NCBI GenBank assembly: GCA_028284665.1 | Contig: JANQRG010000041.1 | Location: 124,001 to 188,000, forward strand | DNA: 64,000 nt | From: Croceivirga sp. | GTDB lineage: Bacteria; Bacteroidota; Bacteroidia; Flavobacteriales; Flavobacteriaceae | Direction: 5' to 3' | Shown: in pieces, positions 1 through 8,779 of the stretch | Numbering within the stretch: position 1 is the first letter of the stretch | Layout of the letters: every line of letters begins with the position of its first letter | Program-made: the position numbers and the translations under genes | Notes under the pieces: generated by a model | Database searches by the model: none | Seen by the model: the letters and a program-made list of their open reading frames with translations, nothing else | What the model was told of the DNA's origin: nothing

Positions 1-93
1 CGGGCAACAACCACAATAGGTCTAAGAAATTTAGTACTGGGTAGAATAGTGTGGTATTTTAGCAAAAAAAATTACGCAACAAACTGATCTTGG

Positions 94-801
94 ATGAAAA
101 AGGCAGTATTTATTTTTTCGTTCTTTTTAGTAGTCGCATGCAACGGCAAAAAAGAGAAAACCACGGATAACGAAAAGCATAATCTCCATAAGCAGGAACA
201 CGATGAGCAATCACATCATGGTGCTGCTAATACGCATATGCATAAATCATCGGTAGAAGACCTGATCAAGCGCTTTGAGTCTCCGGAAAGAGACAATTAT
301 CAACAGCCTGAAAAAGTAATGCAATATTTAGGAAATATCGAGGGGCAAACCATCATCGATATTGGGGCCGGATCAGGTTATTTTTCGGTTAAACTGGCAG
401 CAAAAGGAGCCTACGTTATTGCTGCCGACGTAGACGATGAATTCCAGGCATTTCTTAAAGACCGAATTGAGAAAAACGACTTAAAGAACATTGAGCCCCG
501 GAAAATTCCCTATGACGCGCCCGGACTAAAGGAACAAGAAGTGGACATGGTTTTGATAGTGAACACCTATCACCATATTGAAAATCGCTCAGATTATTTT
601 TCCAAGGTAAAAACAGGTACTAAACCAGACGGGAAGTTGGTCATAATCGATTTTTTCAAATCTGAAACCCCCGTGGGGCCTCCTGTAGAGCATAAGATCG
701 CTATCGATCAGGTCATCCATGAACTAAAAAAAGCGGAGTATACCTCATTTGAGGTAAATGTAGACCTGCTTCCTTATCAATATATTATACGGGCTAAATA
801 A
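94..801 (+). CDS. Lipoprotein class I SAM-dependent methyltransferase
   Basis: The 235-residue protein starts with a lipoprotein signal peptide (hydrophobic residues 4-14, lipobox Cys16). A short His-rich linker follows (seven His between residues 29 and 50). A Rossmann methyltransferase domain begins around residue 75, with the SAM-binding motif DIGAGSGYF at 89-97 and an acidic loop (ADVDDE) after strand 2. The later NTYHHIENRSDYF and GKLVIIDFF segments are typical of class I enzymes. The substrate cannot be told from sequence. A lipid-anchored methyltransferase is odd because SAM is cytosolic, so either the signal is not used as such or the enzyme works in an unexpected place. The family call is firm; location and substrate are open. 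Confidence 0.8.
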   Translation: MKKAVFIFSFFLVVACNGKKEKTTDNEKHNLHKQEHDEQSHHGAANTHMHKSSVEDLIKRFESPERDNYQQPEKVMQYLGNIEGQTIIDIGAGSGYFSVKLAAKGAYVIAADVDDEFQAFLKDRIEKNDLKNIEPRKIPYDAPGLKEQEVDMVLIVNTYHHIENRSDYFSKVKTGTKPDGKLVIIDFFKSETPVGPPVEHKIAIDQVIHELKKAEYTSFEVNVDLLPYQYIIRAK

Positions 802-913
802 TAGTAATAGAATTAAAAAAGCGGAGTAACGTTTCCAATCGGATAACGAATCGCTATTTAGCTCGTGTTGGACACACTAATAAATGCTACTGTCCCAGAT
901 CGTTTTAATAATG

Positions 914-1750
914 TCAGCGTATCATCCCCAAATTTATGACCTCTTGTTCCGTCAAAAACCGCCAATGGCCTCTGGGTAAGTCTTTTTTGGTTAATCCGGC
1001 AAAGACCACGCGATCCAAACGCATTACTTCATACCCAAGATGTTCGAAAATACGGCGTACAATACGGTTACGGCCAGAGTGGATCTCAATCCCTACCTCT
1101 TTTTTAGTGGTACCCTGTACATAGTCTACGGCATCTACGGTAACAGGTCCATCGTTAAGTTCTAACCCCTCTCGGATTTTCCGAAGGTCCCCGATAGTAA
1201 CATTCTTATCCAGGTGGACGTGATAGATCTTTCGCACACCGTGTTTGGGATGGGTTAACTTTTTGGCCAGGTCTCCATCATTCGTAAACAACAACAATCC
1301 TGTAGTATTTCGATCCAGCCGTCCTACCGGGTAGAGACGGTTATTGGAGGCACTGCTCACCAATTCCATTACCGTACGCCTCCCTTTTTCATCACTGGTA
1401 GTGGTGATAAAGTTTTTGGGCTTGTTCAAGAGTACGTATTCCTTTTTTTCAGGATTGAGCTTCCGGCCGTCAAAACGGACATCATCCGTTTTTCGAACCT
1501 TATACCCCATCTCAGTGATAACTTTACCATTTACCGTGACATTTCCGGCTGCGATAAAGGTATCTGCTTCTCTACGGGAACAGATCCCGGCATTGGAGAT
1601 GTACCGATTTAACCGGATAAGATCCGGATCCGTTTTTTGATGGGAGGAAGGTCTTGAGGTTGAGGGTTTCCTGGAAAAACGCTTCCGCTGGTGAGCACCA
1701 GTTCTGCGATCTTTAGGTTTACGATTGCGTTCGTTGTCTGATTTCGCCAT
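914..1750 (-). CDS. rluB: Pseudouridine synthase, RsuA/RluB family
   Basis: The protein modifies uridine to pseudouridine in rRNA, probably 23S. From the ATG at 1750 it is 278 residues: a very basic N-terminal tail (residues 1-40, rich in Arg/Lys), an S4 RNA-binding domain (RLNRYISNAGICSRREAD, about 46-105), then the catalytic domain with GRLDRNTTGLLL, where Asp146 is the catalytic aspartate. An in-frame ATG at 1822 exists, but it would put a non-conserved stretch in front and run through a perfect hairpin, so the internal ATG is preferred. RluB is the best guess; RluE, RluF or RsuA specificity cannot be excluded. It is transcribed divergently from the S9 peptidase gene. Confidence 0.85.
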   Translation of the reverse strand: MAKSDNERNRKPKDRRTGAHQRKRFSRKPSTSRPSSHQKTDPDLIRLNRYISNAGICSRREADTFIAAGNVTVNGKVITEMGYKVRKTDDVRFDGRKLNPEKKEYVLLNKPKNFITTTSDEKGRRTVMELVSSASNNRLYPVGRLDRNTTGLLLFTNDGDLAKKLTHPKHGVRKIYHVHLDKNVTIGDLRKIREGLELNDGPVTVDAVDYVQGTTKKEVGIEIHSGRNRIVRRIFEHLGYEVMRLDRVVFAGLTKKDLPRGHWRFLTEQEVINLGMIR

Positions 1751-1781
1751 CAGTCTTAAATTTCGACAAAGGTAGACAACC

Positions 1782-1812
1782 CCTCCGTCTTCACCAAAGG
1801 TGAAGACGGAGG
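1782..1812. promoter_or_regulatory. Perfect 14-bp inverted repeat in divergent leader region
   Basis: CCTCCGTCTTCACC (1782-1795), an AAA loop and the exact complement GGTGAAGACGGAGG (1799-1812) form a perfect hairpin between the divergent rluB and S9 peptidase genes. Neither side has a long T-run (AGTTTTCC on plus, GGTTGTC on minus), so it is a weak terminator at best. It could be a leader structure of the rluB transcript, 32 nt ahead of its chosen start, or a protein-binding dyad. Structure is seen directly; function is inference. Confidence 0.6.
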
Positions 1813-1862
1813 AGTTTTCCACTTAACCTGTTATTTACCACTATTTAAAAATCCTTGCTATG

Positions 1863-1878
1863 CCCTATATTTATAGGG
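1863..1878. promoter_or_regulatory. Short palindrome before S9 peptidase start
   Basis: CCCTATA-TT-TATAGGG is a perfect 7-bp inverted repeat ending 15 nt before the ATG at 1894. It could be an operator or a small hairpin near the ribosome entry site. No regulator is known for it. Confidence 0.35.
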
Positions 1879-1893
1879 ATTAACCTCAAGCAT

Positions 1894-4695
1894 ATGTTAC
1901 AAAGAACGCTACCCTTCGTATTAACCCTGATCACCGCAGTATCCTTTAGCCAGAAAAAGATATTAGATCACAGTGATTTTGACGTTTGGAACACCATAAA
2001 AAACGAAGCCATCTCTTCCAATGGTGCTTACGTTCTATACAGTTTGGAAAGAGGAGAAAAAGACCACTTTTTTAAAGTCCAGGATGCGAAAGGAAATTTT
2101 GTATTGGAGTATGATCGGGGGCAAAAAGGGGAATTCACTTATGATTCCCAATATGCTGTTTTTACCATTAAAGCCTGGAAAGACAGTGTCATTGCCATGA
2201 AGAAAAGGAAAGTCAAAAAAGACAAACTTCCTAAGGATTCTTTGGGCATCTTCAACCTGAACAATCAAAGTTTGGTTAAGGTGGGCCCTGTAAAATCCTA
2301 TAAGATCCCTGAGGAGTGGTCGGGATATTTGGCCTATCAACTAGAAGACATAAAGAAGGCAAAAAAGGAGAACGAAAAGGATACGCTACAAGAGGGAAAA
2401 AAGAAAAAGGACAAACCCAAAAAAGTAGGAAAAAAGAACGGCTACCATCTGGTAATGCTCCATTTGGAATCCGGACAACAAGATACCCTTAGGTTTGTTA
2501 CCGACTATAGCTTTGCCAAAAAAGGAAAGTACCTGGCCTATACTACAACGGGAGCCACCAAAGAGAGTGATGCAGGAGTCTTTGTTCGGAATCTTGAAAC
2601 CAGTGTAACGACAACCTTACACGAAGCCCCAAAGGCTAAATACGCTCAGTTAGAGTTCAGTGATTCCGGCCAATACCTTGGATTTATCGCGGATACCGAT
2701 ACTACCAAAGTACAGTTACGACCCAATGCACTGTATTTGTGGGAAGAAGGGAAACCAGCAGCTCAAAAGATTTTGGATAACAACAGTGCGCCTAACAATT
2801 ATGTGGTTTCAAAACACGGTACGATCCATTTTTCGGAGGATGCATCCAAGTTCTATTTTGGATTGGCACAACCTCCTATTGAAAAAGACACTTCGTTAGT
2901 GGATGAGGAAATTGTGAATGTAGAGGTTTGGACCTATGATGAACCGCGTTTATATACCGTTCAGGAATCGCAGTTAAAAAATGATTCTATTCGGTCGTTT
3001 ACCACGGCACTACATCTTAACGATAAAAAGATTGTGACGTTGGCCGACGAAAATTTCATGGAAACCGAATTGGGCGATAAAGGCAACGCCGACATTGCTT
3101 TGGTTCACAGCAGTCGCCCTTACGATTTGGAAAGTCAATGGACAGCCCGGCGGTACTACGACTACAAGGCTATCGATACTAAAACAGGAGAAACCCTTCA
3201 TGAATTTAACAAAATCCCACAGATCAAACTCAGCCCGAAAGGAAAGTATGGTTATGGCTATAGTAGGGTAGACAGCACCTGGTTTTCTTACAATTTACGC
3301 TCAGGGAAACCTACTGCATTGACCAAAGGCGCTGTTTTTTATAGCGAAGAAAATGACTACCCCAACTACCCCTTTCCCTACGGCGTTGCCGGCTGGACAA
3401 AGGATGACGAATCCCTATTGATCTATGACCGATTCGATATCTGGAAAATGCAACCCGAGACCGGTGAAAAGGTGAAGCTAACCGATGGAAGGGCCTCCAA
3501 AACGGTATATCGCTACCTGGATTTAGACGAGGAAGAGGAAGCGATTGACTTTAACCAACCTTTATTGCTCAGTACATTTAATGAAACCACTAAAGATGGA
3601 GGATACGCATCATACAATCCAAAGACCAACCGTGTTGTATCGCTGGTTTCAGGCCCCTACAGTTATTCCCAACCCAAAAAGGCAAAAAATGAGGATAAGC
3701 TGATCTTCACCAAACAATCTTTTCAAGAATTTCCTGATTTACAAATCACGAACCTAAACTTTAAAAAACCCCTGAAGCTAAGTGATGCCAATCCCCAACA
3801 GAAGGAATACAATTGGGGGACCATTGAACTTATTGACTGGATTTCTTTGGATGGCAAAAAACTACAAGGCATGCTGGTGAAACCTGAGAATTTTGATCCT
3901 AATACAAAGTATCCCTTGTTAGTCAATTTTTATGAAAAAAGTTCGGATAGAATCCATAGGCACCGGCATCCCCGTGCGGAAAGATCCTCTTTGAACTATA
4001 GTTTTTATACCAGTAGAGGTTACGTGATCTTTAATCCTGACGTGGAATACCGGGTAGGCTATCCCGGAGAAAGTGCCTATAACTGCATAATACCAGGCGT
4101 AACTTCTTTAATCGAAAAAGGGTTTATTGACAAGGATAATATTGGCGTGCAGGGGCATAGCTGGGGTGGCTACCAGATTGCCTATTTAGTAACTAAAACG
4201 GACATTTTCAAAGCTGCAGAATCAGGGGCCCCCGTTCCCAATATGATCAGCGCTTATGGTGGTATCCGTTGGTGGACAGGGCTGAGCAGGCAGTTTCAGT
4301 ATGAACATACCCAAAGTAGAATTGGTGGAACCCCCTGGGAATATCCATCGCGTTATATTGAGAATTCACCCATATTTACTATTGACAAAATAAATACCCC
4401 TTTACTCATTATGCACAATGACGCCGATGGTCATGTACCTTGGTATCAGGGGATTGAATTTTTTGTAAGCTTACGGCGTTTGGGGAAACCCTCGTGGTTT
4501 CTGAACTATAACGGTGAACCCCACTGGCCCCTAAAACTGCAAAATCGGAAAGACTTTAACATCCGAATGGCTCAATATTTTGATTATTACTTAAAAGGCG
4601 AAGGCAAACCTTCCTGGATGGAGCGTGGGGTTCCCCCGATCGAAAAAGGAATACAACAGGGATACGATCTTTTAGAAGGAAAAGGGGAGGATTAG
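1894..4695 (+). CDS. Secreted S9 family peptidase (prolyl oligopeptidase-like)
   Basis: This is a serine peptidase with an N-terminal beta-propeller and a C-terminal alpha/beta-hydrolase domain, predicted to act on peptides outside the cytoplasm. From ATG 1894 it is 933 residues. The first 19 form a Sec signal peptide (LPFVLTLITAVSFSQ), which is why this start is chosen over the ATG at 1855. The catalytic triad is visible: Ser756 in GHSWGGYQ, Asp845 in HNDADGHVP and His877 in GEPHWP. A Lys/Asp-rich insert near residues 150-180 is unusual. The length is larger than classical DPP4-like enzymes but normal for Bacteroidetes homologues. Its stop codon interlocks with that of the convergent nitrilase gene (TTAG at 4692-4695). 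Confidence 0.9.
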   Translation: MLQRTLPFVLTLITAVSFSQKKILDHSDFDVWNTIKNEAISSNGAYVLYSLERGEKDHFFKVQDAKGNFVLEYDRGQKGEFTYDSQYAVFTIKAWKDSVIAMKKRKVKKDKLPKDSLGIFNLNNQSLVKVGPVKSYKIPEEWSGYLAYQLEDIKKAKKENEKDTLQEGKKKKDKPKKVGKKNGYHLVMLHLESGQQDTLRFVTDYSFAKKGKYLAYTTTGATKESDAGVFVRNLETSVTTTLHEAPKAKYAQLEFSDSGQYLGFIADTDTTKVQLRPNALYLWEEGKPAAQKILDNNSAPNNYVVSKHGTIHFSEDASKFYFGLAQPPIEKDTSLVDEEIVNVEVWTYDEPRLYTVQESQLKNDSIRSFTTALHLNDKKIVTLADENFMETELGDKGNADIALVHSSRPYDLESQWTARRYYDYKAIDTKTGETLHEFNKIPQIKLSPKGKYGYGYSRVDSTWFSYNLRSGKPTALTKGAVFYSEENDYPNYPFPYGVAGWTKDDESLLIYDRFDIWKMQPETGEKVKLTDGRASKTVYRYLDLDEEEEAIDFNQPLLLSTFNETTKDGGYASYNPKTNRVVSLVSGPYSYSQPKKAKNEDKLIFTKQSFQEFPDLQITNLNFKKPLKLSDANPQQKEYNWGTIELIDWISLDGKKLQGMLVKPENFDPNTKYPLLVNFYEKSSDRIHRHRHPRAERSSLNYSFYTSRGYVIFNPDVEYRVGYPGESAYNCIIPGVTSLIEKGFIDKDNIGVQGHSWGGYQIAYLVTKTDIFKAAESGAPVPNMISAYGGIRWWTGLSRQFQYEHTQSRIGGTPWEYPSRYIENSPIFTIDKINTPLLIMHNDADGHVPWYQGIEFFVSLRRLGKPSWFLNYNGEPHWPLKLQNRKDFNIRMAQYFDYYLKGEGKPSWMERGVPPIEKGIQQGYDLLEGKGED

Positions 4696-5645
4696 TCCTT
4701 AAAATCAACTGTGGATTGCCGTTCACGGTTCACTCTTAATTGGGTAACATCGGGGCGGGAATAGTGCCCCACCGGATCAAAATTCTGTCGTTCTTCGTAG
4801 ACTTTGTTAAAATCCAATATCTCGTAGAACAACCCTTCCTGATCGACTACAGGTTCCATAACCCATTCCCCATCAGGTCTGGCAATACAGGAGCCCCCAT
4901 TTCCCAGTACTTCAGGAGCTTTCGCCAGAATCTTCTCCAAATGCGGTGTGTCAGGAGGGAAATCGTCCTTATGCATTAATGACGACACTGAGATCACATA
5001 GCTACGGGATTCGCGGGCAATAAACCGGGTGATATCCTTGGTATTGTTCAGATTTCCAGGCCAAACCGCAACATGCAGATTTTCTCCCAGGCCATAGAGC
5101 GCCGCCCTTGGCAAGGGCATCCAATTCTCCCAGCAATTGAGCCCTCCCACGGTAAACTGCTTTAAGGAATGTACTTTAAGTCCGTGGCCATCCCCCGGAG
5201 CCCAGGTCAATCGTTCATCGTATGTAGGTTGTAGTTTTCTGTGCACAGAGGCGATCGTTCCTTTTTCATTGATATACACCAGAGAAGCATAAATGCTATG
5301 TCCACCCCTATCCTTGGCACGTTCCATCAGCCCCAGGTAAATCGCGAGGTGATGTTCTGCAGCTAGTTTACAAATACTATCCAATTCTCCAACCTCCAAC
5401 TGAATGGCATTTCGGACATAATGGCCATGTAGCTCCTTATTTACCTTCATATCCCAGGCGGCACCCTCTGTATAGGCCAGCCAAAAAGGATATCCTGGCA
5501 AAAAAGCCTCCCCAAAGATGACAAGTTCTGCCTCAGCCTTAGCGGCTTCTAACAGCGTGGCCTCTATTTTTTCCAGGGTTGCCTTTTTATCTAACCAGAC
5601 CGGAGCTATTTGGGCAAGGGCTACTTTTAATTCGTTCTCTTTCAT
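4692..5645 (-). CDS. Nitrilase (carbon-nitrogen hydrolase)
   Basis: The 317-residue cytosolic enzyme belongs to the nitrilase superfamily. The Glu-Lys-Cys triad is intact: Glu46 in FGEAFLPGYPFW, Lys137 in HRKLQPTYDERLTW and Cys171 in NCWENWMPLPR. The CWEN block and the surrounding residues match true nitrilases (branch 1, nitrile to carboxylate and ammonia) better than amidases. It overlaps the upstream UbiA gene by 4 nt (ATGA, 5642-5645), so it is translationally coupled to the isoprenoid operon. That context is unexpected and no pathway link is evident. The exact substrate is unknown. Confidence 0.88.
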   Translation of the reverse strand: MKENELKVALAQIAPVWLDKKATLEKIEATLLEAAKAEAELVIFGEAFLPGYPFWLAYTEGAAWDMKVNKELHGHYVRNAIQLEVGELDSICKLAAEHHLAIYLGLMERAKDRGGHSIYASLVYINEKGTIASVHRKLQPTYDERLTWAPGDGHGLKVHSLKQFTVGGLNCWENWMPLPRAALYGLGENLHVAVWPGNLNNTKDITRFIARESRSYVISVSSLMHKDDFPPDTPHLEKILAKAPEVLGNGGSCIARPDGEWVMEPVVDQEGLFYEILDFNKVYEERQNFDPVGHYSRPDVTQLRVNRERQSTVDFKD

Positions 5646-6547
5646 AAAATCCGATTAAGCACCAGGTCCACATCTATCAGCAAAATACTGAATACCCCAG
5701 CTACAATGATAAATTTGAGAATATTATGCAACCAAACATAATGCATTTTTGCGGCCGATCTCCAAAGTAATATCAGGAATACAACCAATAAAATTCCTGC
5801 ACCCATGAAGTACAGATACATTTCCCCAACATCAAACCTATGGATTAACAGGTAAGTAGGAATAAGAGTAAGTACCGCTAAAAAAGCGATTATCCCTTTA
5901 GCAATCTTAGGACCATATAGTATGGGCATCGTTCGGTAGTTTTGCGCCAGGTCCCCGGCCATATTCTCCAGATCCTTGATGATCTCCCGAGCCAAGATCA
6001 ATAAAAAAAGGAATACGGCATGTACAAAAATTACAGTCTCGAAATTCCTGTAATAGACAAAAACCACAAAGAAAGGTGCAATTGCCAGGGTTGCGGATAC
6101 CAGATTACCAAGCGCCGGAATCCGCTTTAGTTTATGGGAATAAAACCATATCCCAAAAATATAGGTCGAAAAAAAAAGTACTGCACGGAAAGAAATATAA
6201 CTGGCGGCGAACACCGCTAGGAAATTGAGAATAAAATAGGTGGTTAGCTTAAAGCGTTGACTTACCAATCGATCCAGCATGCTTTTGGTGGGTTTGTTGA
6301 TCAAGTCTTTTTCGGCATCGTAAAAATTATTGATAATATACCCCGATGCGATGACTAGGGCCGAAGCGGTTACGATCAAAAACAGGTTAAAATCCAGCAC
6401 TACTTTCCGAAAAGGCCAGTCCGGGGCCAAAATATAGATGGAAGCCAGATACTGCGCCAGGGTAATCACCAGGATATTATACCCGCGTACCACGGAAAAA
6501 AGGCTCAGTAGCTTGAAAAGCAAGAGCCTGTTTTTTCTGCTAAGCAT
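5642..6547 (-). CDS. UbiA-family prenyltransferase
   Basis: This integral membrane enzyme should transfer a polyprenyl chain from its diphosphate to an acceptor. It is 301 residues with about eight to nine hydrophobic segments and both Asp-rich motifs: NNFYDAEKD at 73-81 and DLENMAGD at 193-200, which bind the Mg-diphosphate. Homologues in Bacteroidetes are often labelled geranylgeranylglycerol-phosphate geranylgeranyltransferase-like, but sequence alone does not fix the acceptor. It starts 9 nt after the GHMP kinase gene, so it probably uses isoprenoid made by the same operon. Confidence 0.85.
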   Translation of the reverse strand: MLSRKNRLLLFKLLSLFSVVRGYNILVITLAQYLASIYILAPDWPFRKVVLDFNLFLIVTASALVIASGYIINNFYDAEKDLINKPTKSMLDRLVSQRFKLTTYFILNFLAVFAASYISFRAVLFFSTYIFGIWFYSHKLKRIPALGNLVSATLAIAPFFVVFVYYRNFETVIFVHAVFLFLLILAREIIKDLENMAGDLAQNYRTMPILYGPKIAKGIIAFLAVLTLIPTYLLIHRFDVGEMYLYFMGAGILLVVFLILLWRSAAKMHYVWLHNILKFIIVAGVFSILLIDVDLVLNRIL

Positions 6548-6556
6548 CGGTATCTC

Positions 6557-7489
6557 TTAAAAATTGTAGACCACCTCCAATTTATGGCCTGCAAGCGCTT
6601 TTTTAGCTTTGTCAATATCTTCGGTAAACCCTAAGATATATCCGCCACCTCCGGAACCACAAAGCTTAAGATAGTAGTCGTTGGTCTCAATCCCTTGCTG
6701 CCATAAGGAATGGAACTGTTGCGGGATCATAGGCTTGAAATGGTCTAATACTACATTAGACAGTTGTTTTACGTGCCCGAAAAGGGATTTGATATCTCCA
6801 TTGAGAAAGTGTTCCACACAAGCATCGGTATGTTTGATGAATTTCTCCTTGATAATATTCCGGAATCCTTCCTGCTTCATTTTTTCCATGAAGATCTGTA
6901 CCATGGGTGCCGTTTCTCCGGTCATTCCACTATCCAACAAAAACACCGCTCCCTTTCCTTCTTTATGCTGAGAAGGTAAACTGGTCGACTCAATATTATC
7001 TTTTGAGTTAATGAGAATAGGCAGGCTAAGGTAGCTGTTAAGTGGGTCCAACCCAGAGGATTTTCCATGAAAGAAAGACTCCATCTTACCAAAAATGGCT
7101 TTCAGCTTTAACAGTTTCTCCCGGGTAAGATTTTCTAATACCGTTATCTTATTATGGGCGTATTTGTCATAAATCGCGGCAACTAAGGCTCCACTACTAC
7201 CTATTCCGTAACCCTGGGGGATAGAACTGTCAAAATACATGCCATTGGAAATATCCGCTTGTAGCGCAGCAATATCGAACCTTACCAGGTCTTCATGTTG
7301 TATTTCCTGCAGGTAGGCAGCAAATTTTTGTAATCCGGCATTGGACTTTACGGCCTCTTCCGAAGTAGTGTCATCAGACTTCAAAGCACCCTTAAAAAAA
7401 TTGTACGGAATGGACAAGCCTTTGGAATCTTTAATGATCCCATACTCCCCAAAGAGCAAAATTTTAGAATAAAATAAAGGCCCTTTCAT
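6557..7489 (-). CDS. GHMP kinase, probable mevalonate kinase
   Basis: This is an ATP-dependent sugar/isoprenoid-type kinase of 310 residues. GHMP motif 1 is at 8-18 (SKILLFGEYGI). The glycine-rich ATP-binding motif 2 is PQGYGIGSSGALVAA at 91-105. The C-terminal motif 3 is LCGSGGGGYILGF near residue 276. Lying between diphosphomevalonate decarboxylase and a prenyltransferase, it most likely phosphorylates mevalonate (mevalonate kinase); a phosphomevalonate kinase role is the alternative. It is shorter and more divergent at the N-terminus than archetypal mevalonate kinases, as usual in flavobacteria. Confidence 0.8.
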   Translation of the reverse strand: MKGPLFYSKILLFGEYGIIKDSKGLSIPYNFFKGALKSDDTTSEEAVKSNAGLQKFAAYLQEIQHEDLVRFDIAALQADISNGMYFDSSIPQGYGIGSSGALVAAIYDKYAHNKITVLENLTREKLLKLKAIFGKMESFFHGKSSGLDPLNSYLSLPILINSKDNIESTSLPSQHKEGKGAVFLLDSGMTGETAPMVQIFMEKMKQEGFRNIIKEKFIKHTDACVEHFLNGDIKSLFGHVKQLSNVVLDHFKPMIPQQFHSLWQQGIETNDYYLKLCGSGGGGYILGFTEDIDKAKKALAGHKLEVVYNF

Positions 7490-7525
7490 ATTATTTTGTT
7501 CAATAATTTATGAAATAAAGATAAA

Positions 7526-7533
7526 CAAACTTA
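7526..7533 (-). promoter_or_regulatory. Candidate -7 box (TAnnTTTG) for kinase-UbiA-nitrilase genes
   Basis: The minus strand reads TAAGTTTG, an exact match to the Bacteroidetes sigma -7 consensus TAnnTTTG, 37 nt upstream of the GHMP kinase start. No clear TTTG -33 box is visible at the usual distance, so support is partial. It lies in the 113-bp gap after mvaD and suggests an internal promoter. Confidence 0.4.
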
Positions 7534-7602
7534 CGTTTTCTTTCAACACTTTGGGAAATTATTAGTTCTCCAGCATGTAATAACGGTTATAAAACCAATT
7601 CA

Positions 7603-8697
7603 TTATTCGGCAGGCTCTATGGATTGCGCTCCCCTTCCATTTCGATCGCAAATATAATGTCCGTTTTCGCAATAGGCAACTAGTTCATCTTGAATAAATT
7701 GGATACATCTTTCCTTTTCACTTTCCGGATAAAGCACATGTACATTTGCCCCGGCATCCAGGGTAAAACAGATAGGTACGTTAGTGGATTTGCGAAATTG
7801 CCATATCCTTTGGATAATCTCTAAAGTGTTTGCCGCCATTAAAATGAAATAGGGCTGGCTGGTCATCATCATGGCATGAAGTGTTAAAGCTTCGCTTTCC
7901 ACAATAGTGATGAAGGCTTCCAAATCGCCGGTGCTAAAAATGGGCCGCAATCGTTCTACATTTTCATGTGCTTGTTGAAACCTCGGGGTCGCAAAGGGAT
8001 GCCCCTTCATGAGTCTATGACCTACGGTACTACTCACCGCTTTCTTACCCTTATGTACTAATACTATGGTATTGTGATAGCTCTGAAAACTTTGATGTAC
8101 CTCAAAAGGATATAGGATCCCATAAAGGTCCGAGCTTTGTGCAATGGAGGGGGTTTTTCCCCATTGAATCAGGTTCCCCGTAATACTACGGCAGGCACTC
8201 CCGGAGCCCAAACGCGCAAGGAAAGAAGCTTTTTGTTGAAAATAGGCCTCCTTCATTTCTGGGTTGGCCCGTTTTTCTATTTCCAGGAGACATAAGGAGA
8301 GCGCTGCCATCCCACTCGCAGAAGATGCAATACCGCTGCTATGTGGAAAAGAATTGGCAGAGTCTATTATAAAATGAAACCTCTTCAAAAAAGGCAGATA
8401 GCGGATAATACGTTCAAAAAAGACTTCGATTTTCGGAATAAAATCCTCTTTTGGCTTTCCTTCAAAAAGAAATTCAAATGAAAATCGCTCTGCAGCTTGA
8501 TCCAGTTTTTCAAAGGCTACTGAAGTCGTGGTTGCACTGGCATCCAGGGTAAAACTAATGGAGGGATTCGCGGGGATTTGATCAGGGTGTTTCCCCCAGT
8601 ATTTTACCAACGCTATATTACTGGGCGCTTTCCAGGCCACCCTCCCGGAAGAAGGATAGATTAGGCCTTCTTCGGGAATAAAATCCTTTTCCGTCAT
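7603..8697 (-). CDS. mvaD: Diphosphomevalonate decarboxylase
   Basis: The enzyme converts mevalonate diphosphate to isopentenyl diphosphate with ATP hydrolysis, the last step of the mevalonate route. It is 364 residues with the family signature SNIALVKYWGK near residue 26 and the ATP loop PHSSGIASSASGMAALSL near 118-135. The C-terminal substrate region includes CFTLDAGANVHVLYP. It leads the isoprenoid cluster and is divergent from tspO, whose ATG lies 82 nt away. The MVA pathway occurs in many flavobacteria in place of the MEP pathway. Confidence 0.92.
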   Translation of the reverse strand: MTEKDFIPEEGLIYPSSGRVAWKAPSNIALVKYWGKHPDQIPANPSISFTLDASATTTSVAFEKLDQAAERFSFEFLFEGKPKEDFIPKIEVFFERIIRYLPFLKRFHFIIDSANSFPHSSGIASSASGMAALSLCLLEIEKRANPEMKEAYFQQKASFLARLGSGSACRSITGNLIQWGKTPSIAQSSDLYGILYPFEVHQSFQSYHNTIVLVHKGKKAVSSTVGHRLMKGHPFATPRFQQAHENVERLRPIFSTGDLEAFITIVESEALTLHAMMMTSQPYFILMAANTLEIIQRIWQFRKSTNVPICFTLDAGANVHVLYPESEKERCIQFIQDELVAYCENGHYICDRNGRGAQSIEPAE

Positions 8698-8779
8698 CCA
8701 AATGGTTTACGCAAAGATACTGTTTGCAGGTCGTATCATTTTTGCTTTAAATTGTTATTTTAGTGGGAATTGTACCACA

